A stretch of 64,000 nt of DNA from Prorocentrum cordatum. Its lineage: Eukaryota > Sar > Dinophyceae > Prorocentrales > Prorocentraceae. The position numbers were made by a program, and so were the translations under genes. Position 1 is the first letter of the stretch; each line of letters begins with the position of its first letter. Positions 32,372 to 43,360 of the stretch are shown piece after piece. Location of the stretch: assembly GCA_963575745.1 (NCBI GenBank), contig CAUYUJ010014338.1:367501-431500 (forward strand), given 5' to 3'. Under the pieces are notes generated by a model. It saw nothing but the letters and a program-made list of their open reading frames with translations. It was not told the DNA's origin and searched no databases.

Positions 32372-34260
32372 ATGGTGCTGCTGCGTTCCCATGCGCTGGA
32401 CTCTGAGGTGCCGCTAGACGTGCCAGTACTGCAGGTGCCGATGGTACTGCTGCCTCCCGTCGTGCGGGAGCCTGAGGTGCCGCTCGATGTGATGATGCTG
32501 CTGGTGATGCTGCTGAGACCCGTTCTGCTGGACTCTGCGGGGCCGCGGGACATACTGATGCTGCTGCCGATGGTGTTGCTAAGTCCCATCGTTGGCCTTG
32601 AGGTGTTGCTGGATGGGCTGGTGGTGCTGCTGCTGTTGCTGCTGCTGCCGCTGGTGCCGGTATCGCTGGCTCCCGTGCTGGAGACTGAGTTGTCGCTAGA
32701 TGTGCTGGTGCAGCCGCCGTCGATGGTGCTGAGAGGTCCCACCGTGCTGGATTCTGTGCAGCTGCTAGATGTGTTGATGCTGCTGCCGACGGGACGTCTG
32801 GGTCCCATCGTGAACTCTGCGGTGCTGCTGGATATGCTGCTGCTGCGGCTGATGCTGGCTCACGTCACTCAGGAAACAGAAGGTGTGCTGGGTGTGCCGT
32901 CGCTGCTGCCGACGGGATGTCTGGGTCCCGTCGTGCTGGCCTCTGTGTGGCTGCTAGCTGGGCTCGCCCTGATGTCGATGGTAGTGCTGGTTCCCGTCGT
33001 GCTGGAGACTGGGGTGCGGCTGGTTGCTCTGAAGCTGCAGCTGGTGGACCTGCTGTGGACAGTACTGCTTACCCCCACTGTGTTGGAAGCCGCGGGGTTC
33101 CTGGATGCGCTGGACCTGCTACCGATGGTGCCGCTGGATCCTGACTTGCTGGACGCTGCAATGCTGCTGGAAGTGATGATGCTGCTGCCGACTGTACGGT
33201 TGGCTCCCGTCGTGCTGGAAACTGCTGTGCTGCAGGGTGCACCGGTGCCGTTGCACGCGGAGGTTCTGCCAAGCCGTCTGGAGCGCCCGGCTGACGTGGA
33301 GCCGCGGACGCAAAGTTGTGGGGGCGAGGGGCAGAAGAAGTGGGCACCGATGGGGGGTTCGTGTCGATCGTCGGCCTGGGGAGGGGTAGTGGAAGGGCGT
33401 CGCGTGCCGAAGCACGCGGAGCGGTACGAGTCGGCCGTCGTGACGAGGACGAGGGTGGAGGCCTCGAAGACAGTGCAGCTGCCGAAGGTGATGTCGAACT
33501 CGGCGGTAGTAGTTCTGGATGCCGGTGGTGGTGCTGGAACTGAGATGCAGGCCTTCCTGCTGAGAGCTGCGTCGGTGCTGGGTGCGCTGGCGTCGAAGAC
33601 GCCGCCGAGGCCCGTCGTGTCGGAACGTGCGGTGCTGCGGGATGCGTTAGTGATGTTGCCAGCGCGTCTATCGGTTCCCGACGTGCTGGGCCGTGTTGGG
33701 CTGACTGGTTCGCTGGGCCTGGTGCTGGTGGCGCGGCCAGTCTCCGACGTTTCAGGCATGATGGTGCTCTGGGGTGGGCTGGGTCGCCTGCATGCCGTCC
33801 CGTTGGACACTCATGAGTCGGAATCTGTGGAGATGCCTACTGCGCTGATGCTGCCTCTGGTGGTCTTGCTCGTTCCGCTGATGCTGTGCGCTGCGGGTCT
33901 GCTGGATGTGCTGCTGGCACGTCCAATGGTGCTGTGAGTTCCCGTCGAGCAAGCCACTGCGGTGCGTCTGGATGTGGTGGCAATGCTAGCCGGGGAACTG
34001 TCACGTCCTGACGCGAGGGGAGCTGCGCTGGTGTTGGATGCGCTGGTGCTGCTGCCCGCGATGCTTCGAGCGCGCGTCCTGCTGGATGAGGTGCTGCCCG
34101 ATGCGTTGGCGTTGCTGCCAGCGGAAACACTAGATCCTCTAGTGACAGGGCGTATGGTGATGTGGAATGCGTGGGGGCCGTCGCCAGCGCTGCCAGGTCC
34201 CATCTTGCTGGGATCTGCGGGGCTGCTCAATGCGGCGGCGCTGCTGTCGGTGGTATGGTA
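32170..34260. repeat. Minisatellite of ~60-70 bp units rich in GCTGCTG
   Basis: Words TCCCGTCGTGCTGGA(G/C)AC, then TGCGGTGCTGCTGGATGTGC, then GATGCTGCTGCCGACGG recur every 60-70 bp, with a (GCT)n core at 32335-32375. The plus-strand frame of 533 residues (Leu, Val, Met-rich) and minus-strand Ser/Thr frames are translations of it. It separates the endonuclease from the upstream ORF of LINE-Ub. Confidence 0.8.
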
Positions 34261-34544
34261 GACGGTACTGTAGCGGAGCGGGTCTCCCGCGAGTGGCCAG
34301 CCTGGCCATGAGCATGCCGATCACGTCCCAGTCCTGCTGCGCCACAAGGAGTGTCGATATCAGCATGTCCTGCAGGACGTGGCTGTCGGGAGCGTCTGGT
34401 GGAGCGTGCGGAAGTGGAGGTGCAACGAGGGGTCACGGAGCATGGTGCTGCTTCGAATTCTTCGCAGCGCCCAGCGCTGCGAATATAAATTAGGAGGACG
34501 TGGCCGCCCTGCGACGGCGGCCTGGGATTACCTTCGGGGCCTAG

Positions 34545-35280
34545 TCAACACCCGCCTCGCGGACGCTGCCTCCCGCCCGTGTCCAGGTCCAAGTGCTGCG
34601 AGCGCACCTCGACGGAAGCGTCGTGCCCGTTGACGGCCAGGCGCATTCCATGGATAGCCTCATGGAGCTTTCTGACTTCGGCTTCGGCGGCGAGCTGGAT
34701 CACGATCTTCCCCATCCACCCGCCCTCTGCATCGCGGATTGGGCACAACTCGTGCATCCCGAGGACAGAGTCGTCGTCAGCACGCCGTAATGTGGGTAGC
34801 CCCTGTTGCGCAGTGGCCCGACTCAGAGCTGCCGGAAGCCAGTCCTCCGGAGGGCCAGTCGTACCTAGTGGAATGTGGACCGTTGCCTGCAACGACACTG
34901 GCTTCGCTGGGTTCCCTGGGGCAGCTGCATGGCCACCGCGTGCCCTGGCTGCGTTGAGCTGCGAGGCCGTCGCTGTGACCTGCGCGTATGTCTCTGGGCC
35001 GTCCCGTGACTGTCGGTTTCGGATGCGCTCGCCGGTGTGCACGTCGGGTCGCTCCGCCAAGTCTCTGTCAGGTGGTGGCCCCACACGGCGCTATCGGCCC
35101 GCGTGGAAATCAGGAGCAACTTCGCCGACAACACCAACGCGTCCTTGTAGAGCTCCTGGTAGTGGAGGGCAGCCTTCGGGGACGTAGCATCCAGAAGCAT
35201 CGCCGCGGGGTCCCAGACGAGCTCGCACCACCCGACCACTGGGGAGAAGGGTTGCAGCTGCGTCGTAACCTAATGGTGGA
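34545..35280 (-). pseudogene. LINE-Ub upstream ORF, C-terminal RRM-like region
   Basis: Two overlapping minus frames give HYQELYKDALVLSAKLLLIS and then QATVHIPLGTTGPPEDWLPA, ADDDSVLGMHELCPIRDAEG, GWMGKIVIQLAAEAEVRKLH and HGMRLAVNGHDASVEV. The strand-helix-strand order with IVIQLAAEAEVRKLHEAI resembles an RRM-type or LINE ORF1 nucleic-acid-binding fold; this is a judgement by eye. It sits before the endonuclease, as ORF1 would. Confidence 0.45.
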
Positions 35281-35453
35281 TGGATTCTAGTCTAGTTCCA
35301 AGCGCTGGATGCCGACACGGTTGATGTGAATCTGAAGCTGCGAGCGCGGGTTCCCCTTCGAGGATCCCGGACTGGGGATCGGGTGGTCGACCGAAGCCAA
35401 ATTCGCGCAAAAATGTGGAATACCTTCCAACGGTGGTCCCTTGGGACGTCGAT

Positions 35454-36270
35454 CTACAGTGTCACCTGCGACTGGTGCTCATAGGAAGCCGGACGCCACT
35501 GTTCCAGCAGAAGCTGCGCCGGAGCAGCTGGAGACCCTAAAATAATGATAGCGATGTGCCGCTGCTGGTGCACTGGGGCTGTTCTGCTGGTAATGACCAT
35601 CGACACGGGTGGCGTGAGGTATCGAATCTCCTTGACCACATCTCGCCATTTGGGATGCAGCAATGGGCGGTCCCACAAGTCGTCGACCTGGCTGGCGGTC
35701 TGGCAGCCCGGCAGGATCCTGAGAGAAAGCTGCTCGAGTGACTGCCTTCCGCCTGTCGTGCTGCGCCACGCGAGTGCCACCTTCTGCACTTGGCCAAGGT
35801 TGCTCGGGGCCCATGTCACCAAGTGCGAGGACGACAGCTGCCTGAAGAGCTGTTCGATGGCGTCCTGAGCTCCGCACAGCTGCGCCTGCAAATGTCGTGT
35901 GTCGGAGACTGTCGCAGCGCAGGGGAACTGCGCGAGGTCGGTGCGGAGGATGTTGCTCATGTGGAGCGCCAGCACCGCAGTAGAATGGGCTGCGTCCAAA
36001 GTGTCGTGCAAGTATCGTGTGAAATCCACGTCGACCTCCCCACAGGCGTCCAAGGACTTGGGCTCGCCCTTGATTGCTCGCCGAGCCGCCAAGGCGTCAG
36101 GCAGGTCCAACGCACACGACGCAGCAGCCTCCTGGAGTCTCCGTCGCCACCCGTCTATCTGATCCTGCGCCTCCCTGTCGAGGCACTTCGCGGTGCCGAC
36201 GGACAGGAGCTCGATGCCCAACGTGACCCTGTCCTCGAGCGATTTCCGCGTCGGCGCGGGACTTCCACAC
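35454..36270 (-). pseudogene. LINE-Ub upstream ORF, middle helical region
   Basis: This frame continues the ubiquitin-containing ORF after a one-base shift near 36265 (GLAR, then [20 protein letters not shown]). It is helical ([60 protein letters not shown]) and ends at 35454. I recognise no family. Its place between ubiquitin and the RRM-like region suggests it is part of the ORF1 protein. Confidence 0.45.
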
Positions 36271-38611
36271 GAGCCAGCCCGAGGCGCTCGTATGCATCGT
36301 GTGCATCAGGGTCGAAAGCGACACTATACAGGAGCGCGCGTAGCGGCGCTGCAGTTGTGGCCTGGAGCAGCGCATCAAAAGACGGAGGGGTGAAGTCGAG
36401 ACCTCGAGCCCGGCGTACCGCGAGAACGTCGAATGAGGCGAGCGCTGCATCCTCGATGAGCTTGACGTAAGTCTCCCGCAGTTGAGCGTCGGGATCGAAG
36501 TCGAACGTCCTCTGCACCTGTGTCTGCCGAGGTGGTAACTGAGGTGCCACTGGCGGAGGGGCCTGGGCGTTTGGTGTCAAATGTGCCGCCTCCAGGTCCT
36601 GCGTCAGGTCGGTGTCACCGCCTTCCATGCCCATATCGTCCTCCTGCGGCGGCTCAGAGCTGTCCACGCCCTCAAGTCTCAGCGCTGGCTGCACGATTGG
36701 AGATCCTGTTCCCGGTGGCGTCGCCAGTCCTGAAGTCATCCAGTCGGTGCTGTTGCCCCTGGGCGCGGGGAGGCCAGGCGGCAGGGGCGCCGCCGCCATC
36801 GCCAAGGCGTGTTGGCTGCTCGTCTGAAATGAATCGGCGTCCTGCCGGGCTGGGGGAGCACCCGCCGGAGGCTGGACAGGTTGCCCGCAGCCGCGGCAGC
36901 GATCGCCCGCAGCCTCCGCAGGCACATGGGCGCCGAACAAGTGGCAGGCGGCTTGCTGACAGGATGCAGTCGGCCCCGAAACCCCTGTGAGCAGGGAGGC
37001 TGGTCCGCCTCCCCGGAGGCGGAGCACCAAGTGTAGAGCAGCATTCCTCTGGATATTGTAGTCCGTGAGCGTGCGAGTGCCGTCCAGTTGCTTATTGGTA
37101 TAGAGAAGCCGCTGCTGGCTAGGAGGGATCCTCTGAGAGTTTTGGATGTGCATCTTCACGGTATGGATCGAGTGGCCGGCCTCCACGTTGAGCATAATTG
37201 TTCTCCCCACAATTGTCTTCACAAAAATTGGTATGACCCCATGGCGTGGTGTGCTCGTCGTGCTGGTGTGGCGGGACGTCATCGTGTTGGATGTGGCGTA
37301 GCCCCAGCGCTGGTTTGTGTAGCGCCGATGGCCGTCAGCATGTAGCTGTTGTATACCGTCACAATGCCCGCCGTACTGGGAGGCAATACCGCTTGGAATC
37401 GGAATCCACGTGGCTGGTGTCACGGTCTCCGCCGGGGCGGGCGTCACATGCTCTGCGGTGTCGAGGGTACTGGCTCTGGTGCCGGCGTCGGCGATGCTGG
37501 CGTGGCAGCCGTGGCGGGGCTGTAGGTTAAGAGTTGAGCGCTGTTGAGATGCAGAGGAATGCACGGCATTGACGGTACTCACCAGAGACGGTGCCGCGGG
37601 CGCCTGGGCCTGCATGGCGGCCAGATTACCGTTGGTAGTGATGCTGGTGATGCTGGTGCCGATGATTCCGTGGGCGCTGGGGTTGGAGCAGCTGGCGTCA
37701 GCGGTGCTGGACTTGAGAGTGTCAGAGTAGGCGTAGAGGCTGGTGGAGTCGGTGCCAGACCTGGTGCCGGCGTCGGAGATGCCGTCGATGCTGCCGGTAT
37801 AGGTGCTGGAGTCGTTTCCACCGTCGATGTGGCTGGTGACGGTGCTGGAGTCGGTGACGGGGTCGATGCTGCCGACGTCGGTGCTAGAGTCGATGCCAGC
37901 GTCGCTACTGGCGTTGGTGCCAGCGCCGATGCTGCTCGCATCACGGCCGGAGTTGGCGCTGGCGGCTATGATGCTGGCGTCGGCGCTGGAGTCGATGCTG
38001 GCGGCGGAGTCGGAGTCGATGCCAGCGGCGTCGATGCCAGAATGGGTGCGGGCGTCGGGGCAGCTGGCGTCGGTGCCGGCGTTGGTGCTGGCGTCGGCGC
38101 CAGCGTCGATGCTACTGTCCACAGTGCTGGAGTCGGTGCCGGCGTCGATGCCAGCGTCGATGCTGCTGGCGTCGGTGCAGGGGTAGAGGCAGCTGGCGTC
38201 GGTGCTGGTGTGAGTGCTGGCGTCGAAGCTACTGGCGATGCTGGAGTCGGTACTGGCGTTGACGCTGGCGTTGATGCTGCCGGCAACGAATCTGATCGGT
38301 GCGATCCTCAAAGCGATGATCTTGCCAGTCGCTGTTATGACGAAGATCTGCCTGTCCAGCGTCATGGACTCCGCGTCCGTCTTCCCAGAGTCCGTGTCCA
38401 GCATCAACCAGGAGTCCACGTTGGGCGCCATGGATATTCCCCTGGACTGGGTGCATCCTGCAGGCAGTCGAGCCTCCCTGCTGGAGTGGCGTGGAAACTG
38501 GGCGGATGCGAAAGTATTCCTGGGGGGGCCAGGGACGAGTGAGAGAACCTTGAGGTGCCGTAGGGGGGGGACATTGGGGGATGGAGGCCTTTTAGCAGTC
38601 CCAGCGGCCAC
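36155..38611 (-). CDS. Ubiquitin-containing ORF of LINE-Ub
   Basis: This is an 818-residue frame. Residues 460-535 (37234-37007) form a whole ubiquitin-like domain, identical to standard ubiquitin at about 44 of 76 positions: [26 protein letters not shown] and [11 protein letters not shown]. Lys6, Lys27 and Lys48 are kept; Lys11 and Lys63 are Arg, Lys29 is His and Lys33 is Ser. Residues 88-103 ([16 protein letters not shown]) are the start of another ubiquitin, broken by an in-frame Ser/Ala/Asp repeat from minisatellite A (about residues 112-340). After the Gly pair come a possible CxxxxC...CxxC knuckle (CQQAAC, CRGC) and Pro-rich sequence. Host deubiquitinases cut after such Gly-Gly ends, so a self-releasing fusion is plausible but inferred. 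The first 80 residues are doubtful. Confidence 0.75.
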   Translation of the reverse strand: MAAGTAKRPPSPNVPPLRHLKVLSLVPGPPRNTFASAQFPRHSSREARLPAGCTQSRGISMAPNVDSWLMLDTDSGKTDAESMTLDRQIFVITATGKIIALRIAPIRFVAGSINASVNASTDSSIASSFDASTHTSTDASCLYPCTDASSIDAGIDAGTDSSTVDSSIDAGADASTNAGTDASCPDARTHSGIDAAGIDSDSAASIDSSADASIIAASANSGRDASSIGAGTNASSDAGIDSSTDVGSIDPVTDSSTVTSHIDGGNDSSTYTGSIDGISDAGTRSGTDSTSLYAYSDTLKSSTADASCSNPSAHGIIGTSITSITTNGNLAAMQAQAPAAPSLVSTVNAVHSSASQQRSTLNLQPRHGCHASIADAGTRASTLDTAEHVTPAPAETVTPATWIPIPSGIASQYGGHCDGIQQLHADGHRRYTNQRWGYATSNTMTSRHTSTTSTPRHGVIPIFVKTIVGRTIMLNVEAGHSIHTVKMHIQNSQRIPPSQQRLLYTNKQLDGTRTLTDYNIQRNAALHLVLRLRGGGPASLLTGVSGPTASCQQAACHLFGAHVPAEAAGDRCRGCGQPVQPPAGAPPARQDADSFQTSSQHALAMAAAPLPPGLPAPRGNSTDWMTSGLATPPGTGSPIVQPALRLEGVDSSEPPQEDDMGMEGGDTDLTQDLEAAHLTPNAQAPPPVAPQLPPRQTQVQRTFDFDPDAQLRETYVKLIEDAALASFDVLAVRRARGLDFTPPSFDALLQATTAAPLRALLYSVAFDPDAHDAYERLGLARVEVPRRRGNRSRTGSRWASSSCPSAPRSASTGRRRIR
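37600..38290. repeat. Minisatellite A variant inside the ubiquitin ORF
   Basis: GATGCTGGAGTCGGTGCTGG- and GTCGATGCTG-type units, in frame with the ORF on the minus strand (Ser, Ala, Asp, Thr, Gly). It separates the broken first ubiquitin from the intact one. Confidence 0.8.
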
Positions 38612-38814
38612 CCCCGCTCACGTCGGATTCCTGGCGCCATTGGGCCCTGGATGAGGACCCCATTCAGCGCCCTGTCCATGCTGGCGTCGTCCGCGAGTAT
38701 GCCCTCGCCCTCGGTTTGCCACCGCCAGACATTGGAGATCGGCGTCGGAGGCAGCAACTGCAGCTCCGCGGCGCTCATGATGCAGACTTCGGTGTCAAAA
38801 TCGCTCGTGCCGTC

Positions 38815-39828
38815 TTATGTGCAGGCGTCTTTGCCGACGTCGACGGTGCTGGCGCTGGTGCTGGAGTCGATGTTGGCGTCGGTGCAAACGTCAATACTGC
38901 TGGTGTCGGAGCTGGAAGCGGAGCTGGAGTCGGGGCCGGCGTCGATGCTGTTCGCGGCGGTGCCGGTATCGGTTACATCACCAGTGCCGCCGCCTACGCT
39001 ACTAGGGACGGTGCTGGAGTTGAAGCTGACGTCGATGCTGCTGGCGTCGGTGCTGACGACTGCGTCCTCCAACTTCTCTCCGGCGTCATGGCGGACAGTG
39101 GTCCCAGGCTGGTCGTCGGAGTCCAGGTGGTTGTAGTCCACCGACGGGTCGCTGATGTCCAGGTGGTTCATAAGCTGCCGCTGGTCGAAGATGTCCTGGC
39201 GGTCGTGGATCTCCAGCATGTCCCCGATGTCCAGGTGGACTCTGAACCTCAGCTGGTCGGTGAGCCCGTAGATATAAGCGTCATGGCCGTAGAACTGCTG
39301 GTCCGAGCTGTCCAGGTCGAGGCGCAAGATGGCGCGTGGCAGGGCGCCGTCCCCGCAGTTGTGCATCGCGTCCAGCTCCAGCACAGACCTATATGCCTGG
39401 GTAAGTCCTGCAGGCTCCCAAACTGGGCGGCTCGAGAAAGGGCGGGGCGGTGATGGAGGGCCAAGGGTGGGCCAAGGGTGATGGGGTTGCGGCGGGGGGA
39501 GGTGAACGGAGAAGGGGGGCACCCCATCGGCCCCAGCGGCACTCCCCGCCGCTGGTTCCGCGCACCCCTGGTGACTCTGGCCCTCTCCCGCCGGCCCCAG
39601 GACTAGGAAATCGTGCCTCGTCCATTTCAGAACCCTGTTCATGGAGTAGCTGTCCGCCAGCCGCGCGGCGCCGCTGCCGCTCCCCTCCTGCTCGAGGTCT
39701 TGCCGCCGTACTGCGGAGGCGGCCAGGCCGGGCGGCCTTCCCCGCCCCGAGCGGCGACGCCTTGAGCCAGCGCGGGCCCCAAACAGTAAGCTCTTGCACT
39801 GTGGAGGCGAACTGCATGCGGAGTGCAA
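38815..39828 (-). CDS. Orphan ORF upstream of the ubiquitin ORF
   Basis: The central part (about 39380-39080) reads like a real protein: SVLELDAMHNCGDGALPRAI, LRLDLDSSDQQFYGHDAYIY, GLTDQLRFRVHLDIGDMLEI, then HDRQDIFDQRQLMNHLDISD. The rest is an Arg/Pro-rich N-terminus and a Ser/Asp/Thr tail from the minisatellite at 38840-39060. I recognise no family. It is on the same strand and upstream of LINE-Ub, so it may be more of that element's 5' ORF or a host exon fragment. Confidence 0.4.
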   Translation of the reverse strand: MHSACSSPPQCKSLLFGARAGSRRRRSGRGRPPGLAASAVRRQDLEQEGSGSGAARLADSYSMNRVLKWTRHDFLVLGPAGEGQSHQGCAEPAAGSAAGADGVPPFSVHLPPPQPHHPWPTLGPPSPPRPFSSRPVWEPAGLTQAYRSVLELDAMHNCGDGALPRAILRLDLDSSDQQFYGHDAYIYGLTDQLRFRVHLDIGDMLEIHDRQDIFDQRQLMNHLDISDPSVDYNHLDSDDQPGTTVRHDAGEKLEDAVVSTDASSIDVSFNSSTVPSSVGGGTGDVTDTGTAANSIDAGPDSSSASSSDTSSIDVCTDANIDSSTSASTVDVGKDACT

Positions 39829-39844
39829 CTACCTGGTGCTAACC

Positions 39845-40010
39845 ATGTTTTGTAGGCTATGAATGTGAGCTATGTCGTGTGAGCTATGATGTGGCATGGT
39901 GTAAGCTGTGCTGCTTGTGCAAGCTGTGCGGTGTGACTTATGCAGTGTGAACATGTGATGTAAGCTATGCGGTGTAAGCTATGCGGTGTGAGCTCGCGCC
40001 AGCGCGGCGA
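39845..40010. repeat. Short minisatellite with GTGTGAGCTATG
   Basis: Words GTGAGCTATG, GTAAGCTATGCGGTGT and GCAAGCTGTGCGGTGT recur about every 14-20 bp. Confidence 0.75.
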
Positions 40011-40760
40011 TACCTCGGCCGACCCACACAGGGCCCGGGCCGCCCAGGAGCGCCCACGAGTCGGCACGGGCGCCAATGAGGAGAATCCTCGGCGGACCCG
40101 TCCAATTAGCTAGAAACCGAAGTGAGAGCCCCACCAGTGCAAGCACTGTTTTTGGATTGTGTCCAAAACATCACACGCAGGCATATACACACCGAAAAAC
40201 CAAACGAGACGAATTCTGGCATCCATGCGTACTCTTGCATGAACAAGTCAGCAAGAAAACCAGCTCTGAGCGCGGGGGCTCGCTCATCATCGGGCATGCG
40301 TCCCGCGCCTAATATCTGGTGTCCTGCGTTCCAGCTAGCCGGCCTCGCCGAGGCGCTACCGCGTTGAGCTACGGGACCGACGGGCGATGCTCAGTCGATG
40401 ATTTCGATGTCGCCGTTGTCTTGGACTCCGACATCCAAAGCATGCGCGTCGGGAGGACGAGGACGATGGCCAGGATGAGGACAAGGAAGGGGGCAGGATG
40501 CAGCAAGGCGAGGGAGAAAAGACCCCCACGTCCTCCTCGTCCTCCTCGCTCCTCCTCCTCATCATCATCCTCCCGCTCCGATACCTCCACGAAAACCCCA
40601 ACGACCCCGACCCACCCGAAGACCACAGAAACTCTGGGACAAAAACCTCAGCCCCCCCTCCTCACAAAACCTCCGAGCACCTGCAGGAACTGCCTCCTAC
40701 AGCATACTGCCCCCCCGGACGAAGACGGCGCCAGGGACGAGAACGAGGACGACTAACGAG
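40010..40760. other. No gene seen
   Basis: Contains a tRNA-like fragment near 40300-40378 (rejected as a gene) and a CCTCCTCGT-rich stretch at 40520-40580. Overlapping ORFs have no motif. Confidence 0.45.
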
Positions 40761-40764
40761 GCCG

Positions 40765-40949
<185 letters not shown>

Positions 40950-40950
<1 letters not shown>

Positions 40951-41500
40951 GGCGGCAGCGGAGCCGACGCTCATTTCTGCGCCACTTCCCGGCCACCCGA
41001 TGACCGCACGATGGCCGCCCGATGGCCGCCAGATGCCCGCCCGTGGGGGAGCACAAATGCTTCGATACCGCATCTCCTCGAGCGCGCTCTGGTCAGGAGC
41101 TCGAAGCGAATCCAGCCGTGGCGGCAGGGAAAATGACAAATGGCAAATGGCAAGTGGCAAATCCAGCCCTGGCGGCATATCTTTTCCTCTCATGACACAT
41201 GGCCGCCAGAGGGCCTCCCGCTGGCCGCTCGCTGGCCGTCGAAGCGCGGTCATGGGCCGCGGGGGCCAAGGCGCTATGCGGTCCTCCGCGAGGCGCCGGA
41301 GCACCGCCCGGCGCGCGGAGCGGCGCAGCCAGAACGCCTCGGGCCGCGATTTTTCTTCTCTCAAGCATCCGAAGCTTCTCAAACATCCAACCCACGACAG
41401 AAAGCACCGCAAATCATGGTCAAACAAGTGGCACGCGTGCCCTGGCTCTTGCACATTTGAGGAGAGAAAGAGGAGGAGGGGCATGTAGGGGGGATCGAGG
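40950..41500. other. No gene seen
   Basis: Contains direct copies of GATGGCCGCC and CAAATGGCA words at 41005-41165. No protein or RNA gene is recognisable. Confidence 0.45.
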
Positions 41501-43350
41501 ACAGGGAGGGACGGGCAGGGGGTGGGCAGGGCGCCCTGTGCCGAGCCAGTGTGTGTCTGGGGGCGAGGGGGGCTGGGGCCAGGGCCAAGGGACGCCAGAG
41601 CCAAGGGGGGAGGCTTGGCCCAGGGCCAGGGCAGGAGGACTGGGGCTCGGACCAGGAGCCAGAGGTTCGGGTTGGGACGAGGAGGCCATGGGAATGGGGG
41701 GCAGGGGGACGACGACGAGGATGGGGGACCAGAGCCAGGGGGACGACGACGAACCACGAAAATAAAGAGTTCCGAGCTCTAGAAAACAACTGTGCAAGAG
41801 AATAAAGGGTCCTCCAGGGCGAGGGGGACTGGGGCCAGGGCCGTGGGGGGGAGGCAGGGTCCAGTGCCAGGGCCAGCAGGGCGAGGGGGGCTGGGGCCAG
41901 GACCAGGTGAGGAGGCTGGGTCCAGGGCCAGGACCGGACCCGAACGAAATAAAGGGTCCAGGGCGAGGGGGACTGGGGCCAGGGCCGGGGCCAGGGGAGG
42001 AGGCAGGGTCCAGGGCCAGGACCAGAGGGACGACGACGAACGAAAATAAAGGGTCCAGGGCGAGGGGGCTGGGGCCAGGGCCGGGGGGGGGGAGGCAAGG
42101 TCCAGGGCCAGGGCCAGCGGGCCGAGGGGGGCTGGGGCCAGGACCAGGGGGGGAGGTGGGGCCCAGGGCTTGGACCGGACCAGGGACGACGACGAGCGAA
42201 AACAAGTGGCACGCGTGCCCTGGCTCCTGCACATTTGAGGGGACAACGAGGGGGGAGGGGGGGCGAGAGTGCCAGGGGATGGGGGGCCAGAGCCAGGGGG
42301 ACGGAACCACGAAAATAAAGGGTCCGGGGCGAGGAGGGCTGGGGCCAAGGCCAGGGTCTGGGCGAGTGGGGGTCCAGGGACAGGGCAGGGGGACTGACGC
42401 TCGGACCAGGGGCCAGAGGTTCGGGTTCGAACCATGCAAATACACGCTCCGAGGCGCGGAGGGCTGGGGCGAAGGCCAGGGTCGGGGCGAGTGGGGCCAA
42501 GGCCAGGAAACAAGCTGAGTTCAGCCAGGGCCGGAGGGCTGTGGCTCGGACCCGAGGCCAAGAAGAAGAAGAAGAAGAAGAAACAAGAAGTCATACACCC
42601 GGAGGTGCGTAGGACACAACTGCGGAAACATGTGGAAAACTATCATCAGCATTATACAGATCATGCTGCACTACATCTGTAAGTCTGCCGTGCGCACGAA
42701 ATGCCTCCAAGAGGCCTCATTCGTCAGAAGTGGGATTACATTAGCCAAGCCGTTTGCTGCCACACTGGCCATGCGCGGCACCTGGGTTGTCCATTCTGCA
42801 CGCGGTCTGCCTACTTTCCTCACGTACCTCTCAGAAGCTGGCCGGAAGGACTTCGGGCAGAACGCGACTTCTCTCAGCAGGCTCCCTTCCTGTGCCCGGC
42901 TGTGGGGAGGGGCGAAGGGGGGCGGGCCACAGCCAGGTGGACGGGGGCGAGGGGAAGCGGGCCACAGCCAGGGGGACGACGATCAACCACGAACCACGAA
43001 AATAAAAAGGCCCGGGCGAAGGGGGGTTGCTGGGGCCAGGGGGCGCCGGAGCCAAAGAGGGAGGCTGGGCTCAGGGCCAGGACAGGAGGACGGGGGCGAG
43101 GGGGCCAGGGGAAGCAGGCCAGAGCCAGGGGGGACGAAGACGAACCACGAAAATAAAGGGTCCGGGGCGAGGGGTCCAGGTGAAGCAGGCCAGAGCCAGG
43201 GGGAGAACGACGAACCACGAAAATAAACGGTCTGGGGCGAGGGGGGGCGCCAGAGCCAAGGAGGGAGGCTGCGTTCAGGGCCAAGGCAGGAGGACTGGGG
43301 CGAGGGGGCCAGGGGAAGGAGGCCAGAACCAGGGGGACGACTTGTGTGTC
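41500..43350. repeat. G-rich minisatellite with a recurring AATAAAGGGTCC
   Basis: Units carry GGGCGAGGGGG, CTGGGGCCAGGGCC and, between them, ACGAAAATAAAGGGTCC or near variants at about 41756, 41797, 41945, 42041, 42309, 42998, 43149 and 43223. Unit length varies from 40 to several hundred bases. A block GTGGCACGCGTGCCCTGGCT is repeated at 41429 and 42207. A (GAA)n run lies at 42558-42583. 42600-42900 is a non-repetitive interruption without a recognisable gene. Confidence 0.75.
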
Positions 43351-43360
43351 TACGGGCCCA

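Larger units (their letters stand above)
29455..38611 (-). mobile_element. Second LINE, with a ubiquitin domain upstream (LINE-Ub), degraded
   Basis: On the minus strand the order is ubiquitin-containing ORF (38611-36155), its continuation (36270-35454), a nucleic-acid-binding-type region (35280-34545), a 2.1-kb minisatellite (34260-32170), EEP endonuclease (32110-31300), linker (31290-30644) and RT (30660-29455). Its RT box is YADD, unlike the CADD of the first LINE, so the two are different families. Many frame changes are needed. That all parts belong to one element is inferred from strand and order; the minisatellite could hide a junction. No terminal leader or target duplication was found. 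Confidence 0.6.

Noticed and set aside
32336-33937. 533-residue Leu/Val/Met-rich plus-strand ORF
   Set aside because: It translates the GCTGCTG minisatellite, whose unit lengths are mostly multiples of three.
40300-40378. tRNA-like sequence on the minus strand (GGTCCCGTAGCTCAACGCGG..., an A-box-like start)
   Set aside because: The acceptor arms could pair over 6 bp at 79 nt. However, the D stem has a mismatch, no anticodon stem forms, and there is no GGTTC-type T arm. At most it is a tRNA-derived relic.
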